Shown one piece after another: positions 46,001-56,400 of a DNA stretch of 64,000 bases (positions within the stretch are counted from its first letter, which is position 1; each line of letters opens with the position of its first letter). The notes under the pieces were generated by a model, which was not told the DNA's origin, did no database searches, and saw only the letters and a list, made by a program, of their open reading frames with translations. Source of the stretch: Bolinopsis microptera (taxonomy: Eukaryota > Ctenophora > Tentaculata > Lobata > Bolinopsidae); assembly GCF_026151205.1 (NCBI RefSeq), contig NC_087073.1:22357779-22421778 (forward strand), read 5' to 3'. The position numbers were made by a program, and so were the translations under genes.

Positions 46001-46466
46001 CAATCTTAATCACATACAATCTAAACTGCAAGTGAGAAGGTCTCATTTCACCAGAATAACCTATTTCAGAGGACAGATTTGAGTTTCAATATGCAAAGTA
46101 ATGAGAATTTTCCCGGAAGTTTGGAGTCTGGAAATGTCAGCTTTACAGACTCTAATACACTGAACGCCACTTTGAACTTTAACAATAATGAGTCCTCACA
46201 AAGTGTATCAGGAGTTAAAGGTAATACTGTTGGGTGGTTGAAATCTTCCTCAATCTCCATTCTCCAACCATATTTATCATCTTTACCCGTATATTTAGCA
46301 TCTTTACCAGGATGCTCATTGGTAAAAAATAACTGATCGAAAAAATTTTAATTGTCTGATATAGTACACTTCTGCAGATGAAGCTGGAGAAGTGAATATC
46401 CCCGATACTGGCGAGGGAAAACAAAGTGTTGTTATTGACGAGTCCACATTCAAGGTTATTGTTTAA
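34070..46466 (+). CDS. Predicted N-myristoylated repeat protein, 236 residues (three exons)
   Basis: Exons: 34070-34547, 46077-46220, 46378-46466. Joins keep phase (1, 1) with GT/AG ends, a stop at 46464-46466 and AATAAA at 46481-46486. The protein starts MGCGTS, a good N-myristoylation signal with Cys3 for palmitoylation, so membrane anchoring is likely. Residues about 50-159 are five 22-residue repeats (VQxPDDKINSNEDPQNNER core); the rest is Asn/Ser/acidic-rich and probably disordered, and no catalytic domain is seen. Exon 2 has two nearby acceptors (46069 and 46076), and only 46076 keeps frame. Intron 1 is 11.5 kb and nearly all a 53-bp satellite. No family recognised; the exon model is inferred from splice sites and phase. 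Confidence 0.6.
34217..34546 (+). repeat. 66-bp coding tandem repeat, five copies
   Basis: Copies start at 34217, 34283, 34349, 34415 and 34481. The 66-bp period is a multiple of three, so each adds 22 residues. The copies are nearly identical at DNA level; the last has a two-codon insertion (VE). Recent in-frame expansion in exon 1. Confidence 0.95.
34548..34865 (+). other. Start of intron 1, unique sequence
   Basis: 318 bp from a consensus donor (gtaagt) to the first unit of the 53-bp array. AT-rich, no other feature. Confidence 0.5.
34866..45854 (+). repeat. 53-bp satellite array, about 207 copies, inside an intron
   Basis: The unit begins ACCACATAAAGAGAGAGGAG, continues GTAACACATATCTTGCAG and ends GTATATGCGGTGTGT. 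Period 53 is not a multiple of three, and the minus strand of the unit has no stop in any frame, which explains very long spurious minus-strand frames. Two variant classes exist: ...CATCTAACAG|GTATATG... dominates the left half, and ...TATCTTGCAG|GTATATG... dominates from about 40.2 kb on. Copies are mostly 95-100% identical, with a few 1-bp length variants. Confidence 0.98.
43650..44143. other. Degenerate, G-rich segment within the 53-bp array (probable low-quality consensus)
   Basis: Over about 490 bp the units suddenly lose similarity. There are extra Gs and As, a run of about 15 G near 43701, and random-looking indels, after which perfect units resume. The pattern (homopolymer inflation, bias to G) looks like base-calling or polishing failure rather than evolution. 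Confidence 0.7.
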
Positions 46467-46480
46467 GTGTGCTATTGTTT

Positions 46481-46486
46481 AATAAA
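46481..46486 (+). terminator. AATAAA poly(A) signal
   Basis: A canonical hexamer 14 nt after the stop of the three-exon gene, supporting its 3' end. Confidence 0.7.
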
Positions 46487-46529
46487 CGTGCTCTTTCACA
46501 ATTTAAACGTCGCGTTATTATTATGTTTG

Positions 46530-46543
46530 GTAACCATGGTAAC
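46530..46543. promoter_or_regulatory. RFX X-box-like palindrome 1
   Basis: GTAACCATGGTAAC fits the X-box consensus GTNRCC N2 RGYAAC bound by RFX factors, regulators of ciliary genes. It sits about 950 bp upstream of the first recognised exon of the coiled-coil gene. Confidence 0.6.
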
Positions 46544-47486
46544 AAGTTGCTGGCTGTAGCGAATGATCGATTATAAAGTTAGAAATGTAATTACGGAATA
46601 TTGTACTATGTAATAAATCCCATGATAAGTGTCGGAAATTAGATTATCTGTGTTCATTTGCCAATGTCAGTCACCATGGTCCCAATATCACGTGGTTTAC
46701 TGAGTACGAACTAAATGACGTATAAGTAGCCAGTACTAAATATGGCAGTGATAATAAGTGTAATTAGTAATAATTAGATAACTGATAAGTGTAATGGTGC
46801 TTTAAATGGAAATTGTGCTACTTTGTACGTACTTAGTACGTACTTAGTACAAGAGGTACATGTGATTAAATGTACAATTTAAATTGTAAGTGATTAGTAT
46901 ATGGTACTTTAACTTGTACAATGTACATATTACCTATAACATAGTTTTAAGATTCTTGCTATAAATGGCTACAGCTAACACTATTAATGCTAAGTACCAA
47001 ACAACAAGTGGGAGGTGGATCGTTGGTACCATTAAATCGATTTAACACCGCAATTCCAGTCGCAAGCCTGGGACCACTACTAGCAAAGTCACAACATCTA
47101 CAAAGCTGCCATATAGCCAGACTGACAATTTTCTCGACTGACTGACAATGTTTCTTCTTTTCCCCATTTAGAATACAAAGATTAGTACATTTTAGCTTAT
47201 GATTAATATTATATTTTTACATATAGTTTACCTAGATAGAATAACTTGTACTCAATTTTACTATCAAGTATAATTTACAGTAGTACATTATCTAGACTAT
47301 AAGATTTGTGGGAGAATTGTTTGCTTAAAATGTATAATAAACTTTCAACATACTGTCACATGTTATAAACAAGTTGATATTTGTTGTCATGACTTTTTCA
47401 AAGAAAAGATGACATAAAAGTAAGTTGTGAATCCAGTTAGCGTTGCGTTGTTGACTTACTAATTAGGGTAATCTTTGCTTTTCTAG
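46544..47486 (+). other. Upstream region of the coiled-coil gene
   Basis: AT-rich. Contains a local duplication of GTACGTACTTA (about 46825-46850). An ATG at 46965 opens a short frame (MATANTINAKYQTTSG...) next to possible donors. It may be the first coding exon, but I cannot prove the join. Confidence 0.35.
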
Positions 47487-50400
47487 AAGAGTAATTTACA
47501 ATTATCGCACCGTTGTGGTACCAGTAATGAAGGAATTGACAATATGTCTGATTCAGAAAGTGAAGGAGTTGGATAGAAAACTAGAAAGTTACCAAACTAC
47601 AGACCTGTATTCCTCAATAAGTGAGCAAACTAGGATAGCTGAGCAGCTGGAAGAGAAGATTATAAAACAACTATGGGAACTAGAGGAACACATACTTAGA
47701 CTGTGAGTTTGTTTATTCTCTTATCTACTACATACTTTACTTAGACTGTGAGTTTGTTTATTCTCTTATCTACTACATACTTTACTTAGACTGTGAGTTT
47801 GTTTATTCTCTTATCTACTACATACTTTACTTAGACTGTGAGTTTGTTTATTCTCTTATCTACTACATACTTTACTTAGAATGTGAGTTTGTTTATTCTC
47901 TTATCTACTACATACTTTACTTAGACTGTGAGTTTGTTTATTCTCTTATCTACTACATACTTTACTTAGACTGTGAGTTTGTTTATTCTCTTATCTACTA
48001 CATACTTTACTTAGACTGTGAGTTTGTTTATTCTCTTATCTACTACATACTTTACTTAGACTGTGAGTTTGTTTATTCTCTTATCTACTACATACTTTAC
48101 TTAGACTGTGAGTTTGTTTATTCTCTTATCTACTACATACTTTACTTAGACTGTGAGTTTGTTTATTCTCTTATCTACTACATACTTTACTTAGACTGTG
48201 AGTTTGTTTATTCTCTTATCTACTACATACTTTACTTAGACTGTGAGTTTGTTTATTCTCTTATCTACTACATACTTTACTTAGACTGTGAGTTTGTTTA
48301 TTCTCTTATCTACTACATACTTTACTTAGACTGTGAGTTTGTTTATTCTCTTATCTACTACATACTTTACTTAGACTGTGAGTTTGTTTATTCTCTTATC
48401 TACTACATACTTTACTTAGACTGTGAGTTTGTTTATTCTCTTATCTACTACATACTTTACTTAGACTGTGAGTTTGTTTATTCTCTTATCTACTACATAC
48501 TTTACTTAGACTGTGAGTTTGTTTATTCTCTTATCTACTACATACTTTACTTAGACTGTGAGTTTGTTTATTCTCTTATCTACTACATACTTTACTTAGA
48601 CTGTGAGTTTGTTTATTCTCTTATCTACTACATACTTTACTTAGACTGTGAGTTTGTTTATTCTCTTATCTACTACATACTTTACTTAGACTGTGAGTTT
48701 GTTTATTCTCTTATCTACTACATACTTTACTTAGACTGTGAGTTTGTTTATTCTCTTATCTACTACATACTTTACTTAGACTGTGAGTTTGTTTATTCTC
48801 TTATCTACTACATACTTTACTTAGACTGTGAGTTTGTTTATTCTCTTATCTACTACATACTTTACTTAGACTGTGAGTTTGTTTATTCTCTTATCTACTA
48901 CATACTTTACTTAGACTGTGAGTTTGTTTATTCTCTTATCTACTACATACTTTACTTAGACTGTGAGTTTGTTTATTCTCTTATCTACTACATACTTTAC
49001 TTAGACTGTGAGTTTGTTTATTCTCTTATCTACTACATACTTTACTTAGACTGTGAGTTTGTTTATTCTCTTATCTACTACATACTTTACTTAGACTGTG
49101 AGTTTGTTTATTCTCTTATCTACTACATACTTTACTTAGACTGTGAGTTTGTTTATTCTCTTATCTACTACATACTTTACTTAGACTGTGAGTTTGTTTA
49201 TTCTCTTATCTACTACATACTTTACTTAGACTGTGAGTTTGTTTATTCTCTTATCTACTACATACTTTACTTAGACTGTGAGTTTGTTTATTCTCTTATC
49301 TACTACATACTTTACTTAGACTGTGAGTTTGTTTATTCTCTTATCTACTACATACTTTACTTAGACTGTGAGTTTGTTTATTCTCTTATCTACTACATAC
49401 TTTACTTAGACTGTGAGTTTGTTTATTCTCTTATCTACTACATACTTTACTTAGACTGTGAGTTTGTTTATTCTCTTATCTACTACATACTTTACTTAGA
49501 CTGTGAGTTTGTTTATTCTCTTATCTACTACATACTTTACTTAGACTGTGAGTTTGTTTATTCTCTTATCTACTACATACTTTACTTAGACTGTGAGTTT
49601 GTTTATTCTCTTATCTACTACATACTTTACTTAGACTGTGAGTTTGTTTATTCTCTTATCTACTACATACTTTACTTAGACTGTGAGTTTGTTTATTCTC
49701 TTATCTACTACATACTTTACTTAGACTGTGAGTTTGTTTATTCTCTTATCTACTACATACTTTACTTAGACTGTGAGTTTGTTTATTCTCTTATCTACTA
49801 CATACTTTACTTAGACTGTGAGTTTGTTTATTCTCTTATCTACTACATACTTTACTTAGACTGTGAGTTTGTTTATTCTCTTATCTACTACATACTTTAC
49901 TTAGACTGTGAGTTTGTTTATTCTCTTATCTACTACATACTTTACTTAGACTGTGAGTTTGTTTATTCTCTTATCTACTACATACTTTACTTAGACTGTG
50001 AGTTTGTTTATTCTCTTATCTACTACATACTTTACTTAGACTGTGAGTTTGTTTATTCTCTTATCTACTACATACTTTACTTAGACTGTGAGTTTGTTTA
50101 TTCTCTTATCTACTACATACTTTACTTAGACTGTGAGTTTGTTTATTCTCTTATCTACTACATACTTTACTTAGACTGTGAGTTTGTTTATTCTCTTATC
50201 TACTACATACTTTACTTAGACTGTGAGTTTGTTTATTCTCTTATCTACTACATACTTTACTTAGACTGTGAGTTTGTTTATTCTCTTATCTACTACATAC
50301 TTTACTTAGACTGTGAGTTTGTTTATTCTCTTATCTACTACATACTTTACTTAGACTGTGAGTTTGTTTATTCTCTTATCTACTACATACTTTACTTAGA

Positions 50401-53400
50401 CTGTGAGTTTGTTTATTCTCTTATCTACTACATACTTTACTTAGACTGTGAGTTTGTTTATTCTCTTATCTACTACATACTTTACTTAGACTGTGAGTTT
50501 GTTTATTCTCTTATCTACTACATACTTTACTTAGACTGTGAGTTTGTTTATTCTCTTATCTACTACATACTTTACTTAGACTGTGAGTTTGTTTATTCTC
50601 TTATCTACTACATACTTTACTTAGACTGTGAGTTTGTTTATTCTCTTATCTACTACATACTTTACTTAGACTGTGAGTTTGTTTATTCTCTTATCTACTA
50701 CATACTTTACTTAGACTGTGAGTTTGTTTATTCTCTTATCTACTACATACTTTACTTAGACTGTGAGTTTGTTTATTCTCTTATCTACTACATACTTTAC
50801 TTAGACTGTGAGTTTGTTTATTCTCTTATCTACTACATACTTTACTTAGACTGTGAGTTTGTTTATTCTCTTATCTACTACATACTTTACTTAGACTGTG
50901 AGTTTGTTTATTCTCTTATCTACTACATACTTTACTTAGACTGTGAGTTTGTTTATTCTCTTATCTACTACATACTTTACTTAGACTGTGAGTTTGTTTA
51001 TTCTCTTATCTACTACATACTTTACTTAGACTGTGAGTTTGTTTATTCTCTTATCTACTACATACTTTACTTAGACTGTGAGTTTGTTTATTCTCTTATC
51101 TACTACAAATAACATCTCAGGTATCTCTAGAATATGTTCGTCACAATTTGTGGAGCACAATTGTTGCAGACTTTTGGATTTGTCACATATTATAAATCTG
51201 CATTTTATTGCTTGTGATATTGTATAGAATAGAGGCAAACTACGCGATACAAAATTCTTTGAGTTTTTAACATAATTGAATATGAATATAACAAATTAAA
51301 GTTAATGAACTGCAAGCTTTTGTTTTCGGTTGCACAAATTGTTTTGACGGTGATTAAAAGCAAGGCAAGTAAGATCCGAAAGTGAAACCAGTTTTGTGAC
51401 TTTTCAAAATAATTTGCGGGTTGAGAATCTCTCACAAACTCCCTATTTTGTTGTTTGTATCGTTATCAGTTTATTTCGTTGCTCAGACTATAAATAAGAG
51501 GATGATTATTGAACCATCTTATGAAAATAGTTGGCTGCGTGTAATATTACTTGTTGAGGAACTTGTATGTGTTTACAGTGATAAAGAGAAACAAGACTAT
51601 GGAGCTGGCAGTGAACAGTGTAGAGAACTGGAGATCCAACTTGAGGTTTGTTTTCTTATTTCCGTAAATTTTGTCCGTATTTTCATATCTGGTTAGACTC
51701 GGCGATGGAGTTGTTCTTACAAATAGAACATCTTGTGTTTGTGAATGAAGTTTAACTGTGAAATCTCAACAACCTGTTATTTGATGTTTCTTTATACGCT
51801 TTTCTATTGAATATTACTTCTTACTTACTACTTACGTCATTAAAGACCGATTAGTGCCTAATTAAAACTGCCCACCAGAGTAAATGTGTAGCGCTATCAG
51901 CAGATCAGAAACACTACGATGTAGCCTTACAATACATCAGAACGAGAACAGCTGACCTGTTCGACTACAATATGCTCACTGAACAGTTCGATGACTTGTT
52001 AAATGTGAGTAAAGCTAATACCGGTACGGACTACGGCTTATACCGGTTAATAGATGGGACAACTTTTGAATTGTCTCTGACCAGCTGAATGATCATAGTG
52101 ATAACAGTATCTTACAAGGGTAAGTGATACAGGTCTAAATGTGATATATAATACTGGTGATGGGTCATGTACCCTCTCAGTATCTTACAAGTAAACACTG
52201 CAGGCAATGTTCCGGGGAGAGAGTGGTAATGATATTGAGAATCAGCTGGAGGATATGTTAGATGAAGCTGAGGAATCAGAAAGACAACACGTGACCTCCC
52301 TTCATATCGAGGAAAGGATCTGGGAAATATCAAGGTAGCTGCAATCTTATTATTGGGGAGGGGGTGGAGGTACGGAAAAATATCAAGGTAGCTGCAATTT
52401 TATTATTGGGGAGCCCGAGGGGTGGAGGTACGGGGAAATATCAAGGTAGCTGCAATCTTATTATTGGGGAGGGGTGGAGGTACGGGGAAATATCAAGGTA
52501 GCTGCAATCTTATTATTGTGGGGGGGGGGGGGGGGGGGGGGTCGGGGTGGAGGTACGGGGATTATAGTTCTTATTTTTGCCATTATGATATATATACAGC
52601 CCTTTAAGGAATCTCTTTTACAGGGTATAAATGAGAAACTGTTGCTAGCGCTGAACAAGTGGAGCTCTTTAGAAAGTAAGGGATACACGAGCGAACAACG
52701 TGAATCCCTGGGAAAACAAGCTAGAGGTCTTATCGTTCAGACTATTGATGTGAGTTACACTTTCATTCTTTTAGAAAGTGCACAAATTAACAGGTACTTA
52801 CTGGAAAGAAAAATCGTGACTTATGCTATCTAATGACTCTGATCTGACTTTGTTATGTAAAGGACATCCTGTCAGACAAGTAATCCATAATATTCAGGAG
52901 TTGGTAGCACTAGAAACTATCTTGAAGCAGTACGAGGACTATCAATCTGAAGATCAGTGCATTGTGAAACTCATCCAGTTCATCAACATCTCTAAAGAAG
53001 AGAGCGTCCTACAAAATGTACTAAATATTACGACAGATGACCCTAACCAGATGTTTGAAGGAAGTGAGGGGGTGGGTGACGGCGTTGATACCATCATGTT
53101 CTGTCAGACTTGTACAAGACGTATTGAACAGTGGGTCTATGAAAAGTTCAGGATCAAGGTAAAGTTGTGACCCCCCCTCCCCCCTTCTTCTCTCCCTTGT
53201 TCCCTTGTTACCCAGTAATATGTGATCAGCTGATTTGACTAACTGTAGTTTTTAAAAAGGAAGGTCAGGAGAAGTTGACAGCGTTACAAAAAGTAGTTTA
53301 TGAAGCGAAAATGAAGTTAAAACAGGAGAGAAGGGGTCTTATAGAGTCCTGGTTCACAGTAAGTTTATAAGATGTCTTTTAAACATACTTTATCAGGATA

Positions 53401-56400
53401 ATGTTTAACTTATCTGACTACAGTAACTTTTCGTAATTTCTGTTGAAATTTGTTCCTTTTTATCAACTTTTTCTCCAAACAGGAGCACGTTGGTGAGTTT
53501 GAGAGGGAGAACACAGTCATATCTGTACAAAGTAATAATCAGTCAAATGGAAATCCTGTGCAGACAAATGATGTGGACCAGTCATCTGAGCCAGTAAGTA
53601 TTTTGGTAAAATCATCAATTTTCATGTCAGTATCGCGCGAACTACAAAAAATATTGAATTGTTCAAAGTACTCTGTTTTATATCCACTAAAATTTAATCG
53701 CGCGCGAATTACGCAAAGAGATGTATGAATTGTTCTAGCAAGGCACGCAACCCTTAATAATGCTGTTAGTTGTTACCATGGTAACCACGCAACAATTAAC
53801 AGCGATACGGCAAATCTCTTAATCTCCTTCAGTTTAATTGAGCTCTTGAAAATCTAAATACATTTTATTTCTTCAATAGGCTGCATTATATAATACAAAG
53901 GAGGTTTTTAAAATATATTCTACACTAATGTATTTTAATTTACTGTTTTATTTAATTAATTGAATGGGTTTAAATATTGTTATTTGTTAAGGGTGTCTAC
54001 TGTCTAACCTTATAACCGGACATTGACCATTACTGAAGTTATCTGTGAAATTGAATATTGTTTGAATCCTTTTACTGTCATTAATTTGATTTTAGCATTA
54101 CGGGAAAACAAAACATACACCTAAAATAAAAGTGCACGACAATTTCCAGGAAAAAACGACATCGGAAGTGGGTATGGTGGAGTCATATACTCAGATTGCA
54201 GCCAGGGTACAAGCCTGGGAGAAGAAATCAGATTTAGACGTCATACGGGCAGAACTAGAATTACAGGTATAGTATATAGGTACCTGTAGGTACTATACAG
54301 GTATTATACAGGTATAGTCAATAGTAGTATAGCGCTCTTTCTACAGCTTAATTCATTGAGCATGTTGGATAAATCATTATGTCATTGACTTCCCATATGA
54401 AGTGAGGCAACATTGAGAAAATTATTTCTGCAACTCAGGATAAAATGAGAGCCCGACGGAGAAGACAACGACACCAGCGTGCTCAGAAGTTGATTGAAGT
54501 TCAGACACCTACCACACAAAATACGGTATAAGCCAAGATGTTTCAATGTGATGAAGTATCCGGACTTTGTTATTTAGAAGTTACTGAACTTGATCAACTT
54601 AATCTATAAAATATTTTGGTCGTTATGACATATCTAATTTATTTAGTTGTTCTTGCAATAGTGTTACCACTCCAGTCCTTCCCTACATTTCTGGGATGTT
54701 AGATTAAACACTGCTGAGTATAAGTTTTATCTTAAAAGTAGTGTTATTAAACTTCAGTTTATTATTATTGATACTACTTAAATTATATTGTATTTATAGT
54801 TACAGCCTGTATCTGTTGGTAGCTGACATTTTTTTTTCTGACTTCAGATATTAAGTTCATTCTATCTGGCCTTAATTATTGAATCAGCCGTCAGGGTTAT
54901 GTTATGCTTTTTAATAATCTGTTCGCTTTTGTTCTATGATTTTTACATTTCTAGGATGATTACAAATTCGAGAGTTAGAATTAAGCTCTTTTATCATGCG
55001 ACTATTTCTATTTTGTAAATATCCATGAACTTTTTGTATCTAACATAACTAAGAAATGTCGACTTTCTTCAAAAAGAAATTGTTGCCAAACCATGTTCGA
55101 CTGTGCGCTGCCAAACCATGTTCCTTGACCTTGTTTATATCCAATTTCCAAAACTAATAAAATTTGGAAATTGTTTGTCAGTATTATGGTTGAACACGCC
55201 CAAGGGAGTGTCTGGAAGTGAAAAAGGATTAAAAAGTATATCATAAACTATATCATGTATATGCCCCTCGGGGAAATTACATCCCTTGCATACGCAAGAA
55301 TTTTAATACTATTTAAAATGTTGGAGCAAGATTTTAATATCGTGGGCTGGAGAGGAGCAGGGGCAGGTAAATCGAAATTAATAAATTAGATCACATTTTG
55401 TGGGTGATTGCCGTGTTGGCCACGGCTCCCAACAGTCACGTGACCAAGGAGCCAGGCGTCTGGGTGCTGGGTAACGGAGCGTGTTACCATGGTAACAGTC
55501 ATGTGACTTTATTAGACGTGGTGACAGACATTGTCCTCACTGCTTTCAGATATCCGCCCAGGCTTGTTGGGATCAATGTCCAAACTGTCAAGCTTTTGTT
55601 CATAGCAAGTTGTTTAATTGAGTATTTCATTTCCTGTTATCAAAATCTTGATGATGATTGTAATTTCTGATCAGTTCCCACAATCTGCTTTCATCATAAT
55701 TGAGCTGCATATTAACCAATTAAGACTATAAGCGTAGAATAAGACCGTCCACCATCTGTAATAGCATTGGTTTTGGTAAAAACGGCGACTGCCTAAGGTA
55801 AAGCCGTAGTACATACTAAGTCATGCTAAGATATCGCCGATAATGAATTTAAAATTGACTTATTTAGAATCAGGTTCGGAGTTGCGAATGTATTTGCTCG
55901 AATAAAATATAATAGAACTATAATAACTCATGACTACATAAACTCATTAGCTAATCATGATGTCATTTTAGTTTTCCCTCATAAAGTACAATAAAGGTCA
56001 GCAATATAAACAACCTACAAAATCAGTAACTGCTTGTCAAATCCGCGAGCAAATTAATCGATATGTTACCCCGGACCTAATATCAGTGTTCAATCTAATC
56101 CAGCAAAAACAGCATACATTTTGAGTGGGCCACCAGTTCTTAGTATTTCTCGGATTGGATCAACTTATGAAACGCATGGGTAGCTTTTGGTCCGATAAAT
56201 CTTTTAAAGTTAGTTTTGTTTTCTCATTGGCTCCTAAGCTGTTCGTGATGTTATCAGTATCTGAAAAGTCTCGCTATACTACTATAATTTAAAATTGTTA
56301 AAGTGCCTTTTAGCCAACGAGCAGCTTTTATCATAATTTAGCTTCCCGGTATGTTTTATCAGTCGTGTTATATTGCCGAATGATGCTGGTCTCTCATTGA

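Noticed and set aside
51121-51190. Exon after the 45-bp array reading EYVRHNLWSTIVADF
   Set aside because: Protein-like, but its phase does not fit the exon ending at 47702 and no good donor follows. The exon at 51579 fits phase and has a strong acceptor.
55398-55670. Coding exon with the X-box inside
   Set aside because: Opens on GTG, has no recognisable domain or good splice context, and coincides with a cluster of regulatory motifs.
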